Positions 1 to 7,250 of a stretch of 23,848 nt of DNA are shown here, piece by piece (position 1 is the first letter of the stretch; every line of letters starts with the position of its first letter). The notes beneath the pieces are model-generated. The model was not told the DNA's origin. It was given only the letters and a program-made list of their open reading frames with translations, and made no database searches. The stretch covers positions 1 to 23,848 of the forward strand of contig NQWY01024838.1 of NCBI GenBank assembly GCA_019425655.1, written 5' to 3'. Position numbers and translations under genes: made by a program. This DNA is from Rhizophagus prolifer (taxonomy: Eukaryota > Glomeromycota > Glomeromycetes > Glomerales > Glomeraceae).

Positions 1-399
1 AGACGATTTGAAGTGCTCATTTCCAAGTCCTCCTTTTCCGCCTTCCATCAAAATGATTTCCTGGCCATCTTCTAAGATTTCGCCGATTATTTCACCGTCT
101 TCATTCTTAGCAATGGTTCCTAATGGTACATTGATATAAACATCTGCTCCATAAGCGCCGGTTAATTGATTTTTTCCACCGTTTTCTCCACGCTCTGCTT
201 TTACGTGACGTGTGTAGCGAAGGGGTAGAAGTGTCCATTCGTTGGCATTACCTCTCATAATAACATGGCCGCCACGTCCGCCATCACCACCATCGGGACC
301 GCCTTTTGGGATGTATTTTTCTCTGCGGAGATGGGCTGATCCAGCACCACCGTGACCACTTTTACAATGAATTTTTACGTAATCTACGAAATTGGACAT
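1..399 (-). CDS. obgE: Obg family GTPase, N-terminal part (runs off left edge)
   Basis: This is the first 133 codons of an Obg/CgtA GTPase, a ribosome-associated protein that acts in 50S subunit maturation and stress control. Only the glycine-rich Obg fold is in the window; the G domain lies beyond the left edge. The protein starts [15 protein letters not shown] and carries the runs [12 protein letters not shown] and [11 protein letters not shown], which are typical of the family and form its glycine-rich helices. The ATG at 399 gives the usual family start. It lies downstream of the hpt-adk fusion on the same strand, 79 bp after that stop, with a small heptamer repeat in the gap. Co-transcription is plausible but not shown. 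Family assignment is secure. Confidence 0.95.
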   Translation of the reverse strand, partial: MSNFVDYVKIHCKSGHGGAGSAHLRREKYIPKGGPDGGDGGRGGHVIMRGNANEWTLLPLRYTRHVKAERGENGGKNQLTGAYGADVYINVPLGTIAKNEDGEIIGEILEDGQEIILMEGGKGGLGNEHFKSS

Positions 400-407
400 A
401 ATCTATT

Positions 408-435
408 AGTTGTCAGTTGCCAGTTGCCAGTTGAT
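408..435. repeat. Four tandem 7-bp units between hpt-adk and obg
   Basis: Units agttgtc, agttgcc, agttgcc and agttgat follow each other without spacers. Heptamer tandem repeats of this kind occur between genes in several bacterial phyla. No function can be read from the sequence. Confidence 0.75.
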
Positions 436-478
436 AGTGATTGTTTCGAGACCATCAAATGAGAACCATCAACAAGTT

Positions 479-1606
479 CTATTTAATCTTTTCTACTTCA
501 GCAAATAATTTTTCAGAGATCTCGGAGATTTCACCAATCCCGTTAACTTCTACATATTTACCTTGTTTTTTGTATAATTCTGCAACTTCTGCAGTTTTGG
601 TGTAATATTCTTTGATTCTGTTTCGGATAATATCTTCGTTAGAATCATCTGTTCTTCCGCTGGTTTCTCCTCTTTTAAGAAGTCTTTGTACCAGAACTTC
701 ATCTTCAACAACCAAAGAAAGACAAATGCTGATCTCAGCTCCCAGCTCGTCCTTCACGATGGTTTCCAAAGCTTCTGTCTGATTTGCCGTTCTGGGAAAA
801 CCATCAAAAATAAACCCGTTGGTTTCTGTTGGTTTTCTCAACTCATCAATTAACATATCTATTGTTACCTTGTCTGGAACAAGTTCTCCTTTATCGATAT
901 ATGATTTTGCTAATTTGCCCAGTTCTGTATTGTTTTTCATATTGTAACGGAAAAGATCTCCTGTAGAAATCTGTTTCAGATTGAATTTTTCAATAAGATG
1001 TTGGGCTTGGGTTCCTTTTCCGCTTCCTGGAGGGCCAAAGAGAACAATGTTGATCATAATTTCTCTGCCTTCCTCTAACTGATAAAGATCCGGTAGGTTT
1101 CTGCCTAGCTCATCATAATCCAATCCGTAACCTAAGACAAATTTGTTGGGGATTTCTTTTGCAACATAATCAATAGTAAAATCTTTCTGGAAAACATCGG
1201 GTTTCAGCAGAAGAGATGCCACTTTTAATGATTTTGGACGTTGCGTGCTTTTGAAATATTCAAAAAGGTTTTCTAAAGTATTCCCAGTATCCACAATGTC
1301 TTCCATCAAAATGATATGGCGATCCACAACATCTTTCGTAAGATCCATTTTTTTATAAACAATACCGGTGGATTGTGTTCCGGAATAAGAACTTACCTGC
1401 AAAAAAGCAATTTCACATTTTCCTGGATAATATTTTAAAAAATCTGAGAAGAACATAATTACACCATTCAAAACGCCTACAAAAATAGGAGTTTCATCTT
1501 TGTAATCTTCGTAAACTCTAAGGGCTAATTGTTTTATAATTTCCTGAATCTCATCATGTTTCAGGTAAGGTACGAAACTTTTATCGTGAATTTGTATAGA
1601 CTCCAT
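479..1606 (-). CDS. Fused hypoxanthine phosphoribosyltransferase-adenylate kinase
   Basis: One open frame of 375 codons joins two purine enzymes. Residues 1-183 are a hypoxanthine (guanine) phosphoribosyltransferase, which makes IMP or GMP from base and PRPP; the PRPP loop reads ILMEDIVDTGNTL. Residues 184-375 are a short-form adenylate kinase (2 ADP to ATP plus AMP) with P-loop GPPGSGKGT, the STGDLFR and FDGFPRT motifs, and a short lid containing RGETSGRTDD. The frame extends to an ATG at 1675, but the ATG at 1606 starts at the normal Hpt N-terminus and has a TAnnTTTG element 15 bp upstream, so I chose it. An in-frame ATG at 1057 marks the adenylate kinase start, with AGGAAGG ten bases before it, so separate internal initiation is also possible. 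Both enzymes act in the cytosol. Confidence 0.93.
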   Translation of the reverse strand: MESIQIHDKSFVPYLKHDEIQEIIKQLALRVYEDYKDETPIFVGVLNGVIMFFSDFLKYYPGKCEIAFLQVSSYSGTQSTGIVYKKMDLTKDVVDRHIILMEDIVDTGNTLENLFEYFKSTQRPKSLKVASLLLKPDVFQKDFTIDYVAKEIPNKFVLGYGLDYDELGRNLPDLYQLEEGREIMINIVLFGPPGSGKGTQAQHLIEKFNLKQISTGDLFRYNMKNNTELGKLAKSYIDKGELVPDKVTIDMLIDELRKPTETNGFIFDGFPRTANQTEALETIVKDELGAEISICLSLVVEDEVLVQRLLKRGETSGRTDDSNEDIIRNRIKEYYTKTAEVAELYKKQGKYVEVNGIGEISEISEKLFAEVEKIK

Positions 1607-1621
1607 ATATATTTCAAAGCA

Positions 1622-1629
1622 CAAAAATA
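1622..1629 (-). promoter_or_regulatory. Candidate -7 element for hpt-adk
   Basis: TATTTTTG on the minus strand matches the Bacteroidota -7 consensus TAnnTTTG and lies 15 bp before the chosen ATG. No TTG at the usual 17-23 bp spacing is visible, so this is tentative. Confidence 0.4.
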
Positions 1630-1700
1630 AGGTTTTTATAACAATTGATCGATTTTCTTTTTTTGCCATGTTCACAAATCAGTAATACAATTTAATTATC

Positions 1701-1708
1701 TATATTTG
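1701..1708 (+). promoter_or_regulatory. Candidate -7 element for the PASTA gene
   Basis: TATATTTG matches TAnnTTTG and sits 27 bp before the ATG of the PASTA gene, in the divergent gap with hpt-adk. A -33 TTG at normal spacing is not seen. Confidence 0.45.
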
Positions 1709-1735
1709 CGTTACTATTTCTGAAAAAGAATCATT

Positions 1736-2785
1736 ATGTTCAAATCACTTTTCCATTGGAAAGTATTACTTAATATAGTTTTGGCAATGGCACTTTTTGC
1801 CGGTTTGGTCTGGTTAACATTCCGTTGGCTGGAGTATCACACCAGTCATGGTGAAGAAGTTCCCGTACCTAATGTTATGAATATGACCGTCCACGAAGCC
1901 ATTAAGATTCTTGATGATTCTGGGCTGGAATATGAAGTGGACAGTTTTAAATATGATCCTAAGTTTCGCCCGTTTCAGGTTTTAGCTGTTAATCCGAATC
2001 CCGGTGCTAATGTGAAAAACGGAAGAATCATTACACTTAAAGTTAATCCGAGAACCTGGGCAAAAGTGGCAATCCCTGATATTATTGACAGATATAAAGG
2101 ATTGGCTTTTAATCAGCTGAATCTTGTTGGGTTGAAAGTTGGAGATACACTTTATGAACCGAGTATTCAGCGGGATGCGGTTCTTAGGATTATATATAAT
2201 GGAACAAGTGTGAAACCGGGAACTCAGATTCCTAGGTTTTCTGCAGTTGATTTAGTAATTGGCTCCGGACCTCTTAGAAATGTTTCTATCCCTAATGTAG
2301 TTGGAAGAACAGTTCAGGAGGCGAAAAAAATCATTGCACAGGCTTTATTCGAAGTTGGAATTGTGGAACACGAAGACGGAGGAAAAGATGATTCCGATAT
2401 TGTTTATTATCAGGATCCTGAATTTGGATCTCTCAGGGATCAGGGGATGCAGATCGATCTTTGGGCAAGTAAGAAGACACCAGCAGAACTGCAGAATAAA
2501 ATCAAACAGCTGGATGATATGTATCGTCCGAAAATTGATACAACATTGGCTCCGATAGAATATAAAGAAGTGCCAACTATTGAACAGAAACCTGCTGCTT
2601 CAAACAATCAGCCTGCAAATACTGCAACGACTGCGGCACCAAAACCTAAGGCAGTTACAAATAATCAACAGACAAAAGCATCGGTCACAACGTCACCTGC
2701 TGTCAAACAAAATACAACGGCTTCACAACCATCTACCACAAAACCGGTAGATAAGCCTAAGCCTAAAAGAGTGGTAATAGAATAA
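1736..2785 (+). CDS. PASTA domain membrane protein
   Basis: A 349-residue protein with a short cytoplasmic N-terminus, one membrane helix at about residues 9-29, and three PASTA repeats outside (about 43-105, 110-178 and 183-247). Each repeat starts with a VPVPNV, VAIPDI or VSIPNV motif. The last 65 or so residues are a low-complexity tail rich in Ala, Pro, Thr, Asn and Lys, probably disordered. PASTA domains bind peptidoglycan or beta-lactams in Ser/Thr kinases and penicillin-binding proteins. No kinase or transpeptidase domain is present here, so this is a stand-alone PASTA anchor of the kind common in Bacteroidota; a cell-wall role is inferred. It is followed by a strong terminator at 2794-2823. 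Confidence 0.9.
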   Translation: MFKSLFHWKVLLNIVLAMALFAGLVWLTFRWLEYHTSHGEEVPVPNVMNMTVHEAIKILDDSGLEYEVDSFKYDPKFRPFQVLAVNPNPGANVKNGRIITLKVNPRTWAKVAIPDIIDRYKGLAFNQLNLVGLKVGDTLYEPSIQRDAVLRIIYNGTSVKPGTQIPRFSAVDLVIGSGPLRNVSIPNVVGRTVQEAKKIIAQALFEVGIVEHEDGGKDDSDIVYYQDPEFGSLRDQGMQIDLWASKKTPAELQNKIKQLDDMYRPKIDTTLAPIEYKEVPTIEQKPAASNNQPANTATTAAPKPKAVTNNQQTKASVTTSPAVKQNTTASQPSTTKPVDKPKPKRVVIE

Positions 2786-2793
2786 AGAAAATT

Positions 2794-2823
2794 AAGGCTT
2801 CAACAATTAGTTGAAGCCTTTTT
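2794..2823 (+). terminator. Intrinsic terminator after the PASTA gene
   Basis: An 11-bp perfect stem (2794-2804 with 2810-2820) around the loop aatta runs into five T residues. It ends only 11 bp before the ATG of the next gene, so rluD needs read-through or a promoter inside this region. Confidence 0.88.
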
Positions 2824-2834
2824 AAAATTAAAAT

Positions 2835-3899
2835 ATGCTGGACGAAAACGAAGATTTTTTAGAAGAAGATTTAACCGATAATATCTCTGCTGATGAAGAA
2901 AACAGTGGTCTGTTTGAGCATCTTAACATCAAAGTCGATAAAAATCAGGAACCGCTTCGTATTGACAAATTTTTGCTGATTCATCGTCAGAACTCTTCCC
3001 GCAATAAGATATCGCAGACTTGCCGGGCTGGTAATGTTGTTGTTAATGGTAACCCTGTAAAACAAAATTACAGAGTTAAACCGGGAGACGAAATCAGTGT
3101 TTTATTGGCACATCCGCCAAGAGAAAATGTCATCATTCCACAAGATATTCCAATTAATATCGTTTATGAAGATGATGACCTTGTGGTCGTTGACAAAGAT
3201 GCCGGAATGGTTGTCCATCCCGGATTTGGAAATTGGGACGGAACCTTGGTAAATGCACTGGCATTCCATTTTTCAAAAGATCCAAATTATAATTCAGATC
3301 TGGACAGAGTAGGATTGGTTCATAGAATTGATAAGGATACTTCCGGATTGTTAGTTATTGCAAAAAATGAATATGCGCTGAGTCATCTTGCAAAACAATT
3401 TTTTGACAGGAAAACAAGACGTTTGTATTGGGCATTTGTTTGGGGTAATGTTCAGGATGATGAAGGAACAATAACAGGACATATTGGCAGGCATCCAAAA
3501 AACAGAATGCAGATGTACACCTATGTTGATGGGAGTCAGGGCAAACATGCTGTTACGCATTACAAAGTTTTGGAACGTTTTCGCTATATGACCTGGGTAG
3601 AATGTAAGTTGGAAACGGGAAGAACCCACCAGATCCGTGCACACATGAAACATATAGGTCATACATTGTTCAATGATGAAAGATATGAAGGTAATATAAT
3701 AATGAGAGGTGTCAATTTGCCAAAATATAAGCAGTTTGTACAGAATGTGTTCGAGGTTTTGCCAAGACATGCATTACATGCACATACACTTGGCTTTATC
3801 CATCCTGTGACAAAAAAAGAAATGTATTTTGAAAGTCCAATGCCAAAGGATATGCAGGATGCGGCAGAACGTTGGAGAAAATATTTAGATAATAACTAG
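2835..3899 (+). CDS. rluD: RluA-family 23S rRNA pseudouridine synthase (RluD-like)
   Basis: The 354-residue protein has an N-terminal acidic stretch, an S4 RNA-binding domain at about residues 40-100, and an RluA-type pseudouridine synthase domain. The catalytic motif HRIDKDTSGLL puts the catalytic aspartate at residue 166. GRTHQIRAHM near the C-terminal third is also typical of the family. RluD modifies helix 69 of 23S rRNA in other bacteria; S4 domain plus length favour RluD over RluA, but the exact target is inferred. The ATG at 2835 is the first in frame after the preceding terminator. Confidence 0.93.
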   Translation: MLDENEDFLEEDLTDNISADEENSGLFEHLNIKVDKNQEPLRIDKFLLIHRQNSSRNKISQTCRAGNVVVNGNPVKQNYRVKPGDEISVLLAHPPRENVIIPQDIPINIVYEDDDLVVVDKDAGMVVHPGFGNWDGTLVNALAFHFSKDPNYNSDLDRVGLVHRIDKDTSGLLVIAKNEYALSHLAKQFFDRKTRRLYWAFVWGNVQDDEGTITGHIGRHPKNRMQMYTYVDGSQGKHAVTHYKVLERFRYMTWVECKLETGRTHQIRAHMKHIGHTLFNDERYEGNIIMRGVNLPKYKQFVQNVFEVLPRHALHAHTLGFIHPVTKKEMYFESPMPKDMQDAAERWRKYLDNN

Positions 3900-3906
3900 A
3901 GTTTTA

Positions 3907-3914
3907 TATATTTG
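3907..3914 (+). promoter_or_regulatory. -7 element immediately before porP/sprF
   Basis: TATATTTG matches TAnnTTTG and ends 4 bp before the GTG start at 3919. If used, transcription would start at or within a few bases of the start codon. Confidence 0.45.
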
Positions 3915-3918
3915 TATT

Positions 3919-4887
3919 GTGAAGAAAAATTACCGATTCTATAAAATATTATTACTGTTAATTACCAGTTTTTTTGTTGAAACCAAAGCGCAGGAAACTT
4001 TACCGTTTTATCAGCAATATCTTGTTGATGGAGACTTTTTGTTCAACCCTGCATTGTTGGGAAAGACTGATGATGTAGTTCTGAATCTGAATTATCAGAA
4101 ACAGTTTTCACAGTTAAGTGAATCCCCAAATGTACAGTCAATTGGACTGCATGCTAATGTTTTTGACAGAGTCGGAGCAGGTATTTCTTTTTTTAGGGAT
4201 CAGAATGGACCGATTTCTTCCAATGGACTGATGCTGGGTGCATCTTATTTTATCCCAATTACGGATGAGGAAGATCGTCAGGATCAATTTTCTTTCGGGA
4301 TCGGTACTAATCTTTATAACATGAATATTGATTATACCCAGCTGAATGCCCAACAGCAGGGCGACCAGGTGTTAGGTGAAAATACCAACGATATTTTTCT
4401 GGCGTATGTCAATATTGGAACAGCTGTTAAATACAGGCATTTTTTTGCAGGAGTTTCTGTTGTGGACATTCCGATCAGCAATACACTGCCAATTGATAAC
4501 GGAATAGAACCATCACCAACTAAATTTTATTTCAATGCTGGATATGACTGGCATTTCATAGACGGGATGTATTTGACACCGTCTTTGATGATGAATCTTA
4601 ATACCAATTCTTCAAGAATTTTTGATTATAACTTAATGGCAACCGTTTTTGGAGAAAAGAACAATGTTTCTGCCGGGATTAGTTTTAGAAGCGCAAAAAG
4701 CGCTGTTGGAAGTCAGAATCTGGGAATGTCACCAATTATCAATGGAAGAGTAGGGAATTTCACTTTTGGTGCAGTCTACAACTTTGGTGTTTCGGAACTG
4801 ACTGAAAATTTCGGAAACAGTTTTATGTTGTCAATAGGATTTAATATCGAAAACTTTATCAATACTAGAGGTTTCCGTTATAGATAG
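3919..4887 (+). CDS. PorP/SprF family type IX secretion membrane protein
   Basis: A 322-residue outer-membrane protein of the PorP/SprF family, linked in Bacteroidota to the type IX secretion and gliding apparatus. A signal peptide is clear (KILLLLITSFF, cleavage probably after KAQ near residue 24). The mature start ETLPFYQQYLVDG and the pattern FNPALLG are typical, as is the C-terminal beta-strand ending in FRYR. The only start that keeps the signal peptide is the GTG at 3919. It begins 19 bp after rluD. Many genomes hold several paralogues, often paired with an OmpA-like protein; none is seen here, so whether this copy is the core component or an accessory paralogue is open. Confidence 0.9.
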   Translation: MKKNYRFYKILLLLITSFFVETKAQETLPFYQQYLVDGDFLFNPALLGKTDDVVLNLNYQKQFSQLSESPNVQSIGLHANVFDRVGAGISFFRDQNGPISSNGLMLGASYFIPITDEEDRQDQFSFGIGTNLYNMNIDYTQLNAQQQGDQVLGENTNDIFLAYVNIGTAVKYRHFFAGVSVVDIPISNTLPIDNGIEPSPTKFYFNAGYDWHFIDGMYLTPSLMMNLNTNSSRIFDYNLMATVFGEKNNVSAGISFRSAKSAVGSQNLGMSPIINGRVGNFTFGAVYNFGVSELTENFGNSFMLSIGFNIENFINTRGFRYR

Positions 4888-4924
4888 TTTTATTAAATTG
4901 TCGATGGTAAATTGTTAATGCAGC

Positions 4925-6049
4925 TTGATTTACCTCCACATCCCTTTTTGTAAGCAAAAATGCAGCTATTGTAATTTTCATTTTTCAACTTCTTTTAATT
5001 TGAAAGACGAGATGCTGTCGGCTATAAAAAAAGAAATCCAACTCAGACATAATGAGCTCGAAGATAAATCGCTGAAATCCCTTTATTTTGGTGGAGGAAC
5101 ACCTTCTGTCTTGAGTGTTGATGAAATCAAATCTCTGATTGACGAGATTCAAAAGTATTTCAGTTTTGATGAAAATATCGAAATTACTTTAGAATCTAAT
5201 CCTGATGACTTGAATAAAAACTTTCTCAAAGAATTATCTCAGACAGAAATTAATCGTTTGTCAATTGGAACCCAAAGTTTTTTTGATGAGGATCTAAAAT
5301 TGATGAATCGTGCGCACAATGCTTCTGAAGCAGAAAGTTCAATAAAAAGAGCGCAGGATTTTGGATTGGAAAATATCAGCATCGATTTGATCTACGGCTC
5401 GCCCACTTCCAATTTCGATATCTGGAAAGAAAACCTTAACAAAACAGTAGAATTACAAGTTCCGCACGTTTCTTCATACGCTTTGACGGTTGAGCCCAAA
5501 ACGGCTTTGGAAAAATGGATCGAAAATGGAAAAGTAAACTCTCCAGAAGAAGCAGAACAGAATCAGGAATTCTATTATATGAAAGACTTCTTGAAAGATA
5601 ATGGCTTCGACCATTATGAGATTTCGAATTTTGGAAAACCCGGATTTTACTCCAAACATAATTCGGCGTATTGGAAATCCGAACCGTATTTAGGGATTGG
5701 TCCTTCGGCACATTCTTATAACGGCAGTTTGGAAAGAAGCTGGAATATTGCCAATAATCCAGTCTATATCAAAAATCTGAACCAAAATATTCTTCCAAAA
5801 GAAACCGAAATTCTTTCCGAGAAAGACAGGTTCAATGAAATGATGATGATCGGACTCAGAACAATCTGGGGTGTAGATTTGAATAAAATCAATCAAAATT
5901 TTTCTTCTGAAATCATTGATTATCTCAATCAGGGGATCAAACCAAAATTAGAATCCGGTATTCTGAAAATAGAAGATAATTATCTCAAAATTCCTGAACA
6001 GCATTGGTTCCTGGCAGACGGAATTGCAAGTGATTTATTTATTGTTTAA
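4925..6049 (+). CDS. hemW: HemW-like radical SAM protein
   Basis: The protein opens with IYLHIPFCKQKCSYCNF, with the CxxxCxxC cluster at Cys9, Cys13 and Cys16 that binds the radical SAM 4Fe-4S cluster, followed by GGGTPS at residues 56-61. Length (374 residues) and domain order match HemW, a haem-binding chaperone often mislabelled as oxygen-independent coproporphyrinogen oxidase. The frame is closed by a TAA at 4916, and the only conventional initiator before the conserved start is the TTG at 4925. The nearby ATG at 4918 is out of frame. It is 37 bp after porP/sprF. Whether it works as haem chaperone or oxidase cannot be decided from sequence. Confidence 0.92.
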   Translation: MIYLHIPFCKQKCSYCNFHFSTSFNLKDEMLSAIKKEIQLRHNELEDKSLKSLYFGGGTPSVLSVDEIKSLIDEIQKYFSFDENIEITLESNPDDLNKNFLKELSQTEINRLSIGTQSFFDEDLKLMNRAHNASEAESSIKRAQDFGLENISIDLIYGSPTSNFDIWKENLNKTVELQVPHVSSYALTVEPKTALEKWIENGKVNSPEEAEQNQEFYYMKDFLKDNGFDHYEISNFGKPGFYSKHNSAYWKSEPYLGIGPSAHSYNGSLERSWNIANNPVYIKNLNQNILPKETEILSEKDRFNEMMMIGLRTIWGVDLNKINQNFSSEIIDYLNQGIKPKLESGILKIEDNYLKIPEQHWFLADGIASDLFIV

Positions 6050-6075
6050 GTTTTTTATTCTAATAAAACTTTACG

Positions 6076-6128
6076 TTTGTCATTTCGTAGGAATCTAAAA
6101 ACCTCTGAGATTCCTACGGAATGACAAA
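6076..6128. repeat. Dispersed palindromic repeat, copy 1
   Basis: Two 21-bp arms (6076-6096 and 6108-6128) pair almost perfectly around an 11-bp loop; the only irregular pair is T-G. The outer ends tttgtcatt and aatgacaaa recur in the repeat at 9131-9198, so this is a member of a dispersed family. It lies between hemW and murI, and could also act as a transcript-end hairpin. Confidence 0.8.
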
Positions 6129-6155
6129 AATTATGATTTTAAATGTTAATTTCCT

Positions 6156-6163
6156 TATTTTTG
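6156..6163 (+). promoter_or_regulatory. Candidate -7 element for murI
   Basis: TATTTTTG matches TAnnTTTG, 109 bp before the murI start. No TTG lies at the usual spacing upstream, so support is weak. Confidence 0.3.
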
Positions 6164-6174
6164 TAAAGCTAAAT

Positions 6175-6245
6175 CTTTGCTGAGTTTTACGCCTTTGCGA
6201 ACTTAAAAACATTGCATTTGTCAAAAAAACTTTGCGGACTTTGCG
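6175..6245 (+). repeat. Repeated ctttgcg motif in the murI leader
   Basis: ctttgc or ctttgcg occurs at 6175, 6193, 6230 and 6239, in an otherwise AT-rich leader. It resembles the short repeated elements found between genes in related flavobacteria. No function is evident. Confidence 0.5.
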
Positions 6246-6272
6246 TTCAAAATAACAGATAAATATCATCTC

Positions 6273-7103
6273 TTGAAAAAGAAAAAAGCCGACTACACGC
6301 ATCTTTCAGCCAATCAGCCAATAGGGATCTTTGATTCCGGAGTTGGTGGATTAACGGTGGCGAAAGAAATCAAAAGACTGTTGCCCAATGAAGATTTGAT
6401 TTATTTTGGTGATACGAAACATCTTCCTTATGGTGAAAAATCCCGTGAAGCTATCGTCGGTTATTCTACAAAGATCACCAATTTTTTGCTTGAGCAAAAT
6501 TGTAAAGCGATTGTAATTGCTTGTAACACTGCTACAGCAAACGCTTTGCAGGAAGTTCAGGCATTGGTTGCAGATAGAGTTCCTGTGATTGATGTGATTA
6601 ATCCCGTTGCAGAAAAAGTATCTTACGAAATCCACAATAATGTTGGTGTGATAGCGACTAAAGCAACGGTTAATTCCGGACTTTATAAAAAATCAATCCG
6701 CAAGCATAACAAATTTATCAAGGTTGATGAGCTGGCGACTCCGCTTTTAGTTCCTGCAATTGAAGAAGGTTTTAAAAATCATCCGATTACACATTCGATT
6801 ATTTATAATTACCTGAGTAATAACAAATTAAAAAATATCGAAACATTGATTCTCGGCTGTACGCATTATCCGCTTCTGATTGACGAAATCAAACAATACT
6901 ATGGCAACCGTGTTCGTGTCATTGATTCTCCTAATATTGTTGCCAATCAGTTGAAAATGATTCTGGACAAGCATCATCTTTTGAACGAAGAAAATCACAA
7001 TACAACTTATCAATTTTTCTTATCGGATATTACCAAGAATTTCGAAAAAATCTCGAAAAAATTCTTCGGAAAATCCATTGATTTGGAATTGAAAGTTCTG
7101 TAA
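6273..7103 (+). CDS. murI: Glutamate racemase
   Basis: MurI interconverts L- and D-glutamate and supplies D-Glu for peptidoglycan in the cytosol. The motifs are all present: FDSGVGGLTV with Asp21, YFGDTKHLPYG, ACNTATA with catalytic Cys84, and GCTHYPLL with catalytic Cys196. Length 276 residues is normal. The start is a TTG at 6273, giving MKKKKADYTHLSANQ, a lysine-rich lead before the racemase fold; no ATG lies upstream in this frame that I can support. It is preceded by about 220 bp of repeat-bearing DNA, so it is probably transcribed separately from hemW. Confidence 0.95.
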   Translation: MKKKKADYTHLSANQPIGIFDSGVGGLTVAKEIKRLLPNEDLIYFGDTKHLPYGEKSREAIVGYSTKITNFLLEQNCKAIVIACNTATANALQEVQALVADRVPVIDVINPVAEKVSYEIHNNVGVIATKATVNSGLYKKSIRKHNKFIKVDELATPLLVPAIEEGFKNHPITHSIIYNYLSNNKLKNIETLILGCTHYPLLIDEIKQYYGNRVRVIDSPNIVANQLKMILDKHHLLNEENHNTTYQFFLSDITKNFEKISKKFFGKSIDLELKVL

Positions 7104-7250
7104 TTCTATGAAAATCCTTCGGCTTCGCTTAACATAGGTAATAGTTATGCTGAAAATGTTTACATTGTCAGGCTGAGGTTTTCGAAGCCTTTTGTAAATA
7201 AAAATTCATTAAACGAAATTATATCTTTTGTGACTTTTGTGGTTTAATAA
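7104..7250. other. Intergenic repeat remnants between murI and lysR
   Basis: No gene is seen. The gap holds a GC-richer stretch with tccttcggcttcgctt (7122-7137), a segment gtcaggctgagg near 7168 that resembles dispersed flavobacterial repeats, and the 21-bp element at 7225-7245. Confidence 0.5.
7225..7245 (+). repeat. CTTTTGTG-type dispersed repeat, copy 1
   Basis: A 21-bp sequence made of cttttgtga and cttttgtgg followed by ttt. Near-identical copies lie at 10871-10890 (inverted) and 10989-11008. Confidence 0.75.

Noticed and set aside
408-435. CRISPR-like array
   Set aside because: The repeats are only 7 bp, with no spacers and no cas genes nearby.
1607-1675. Longer start for the hpt-adk fusion at 1675
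   Set aside because: The extra 23 residues do not resemble the Hpt N-terminus, and a -7 promoter element falls inside them.
3351-3770. 139-codon frame opposite rluD
   Set aside because: It is antisense to the conserved catalytic region of rluD and shows no recognisable domain.
4918-4924. ATG start for hemW
   Set aside because: It is out of frame with the conserved IYLHIPFC start.
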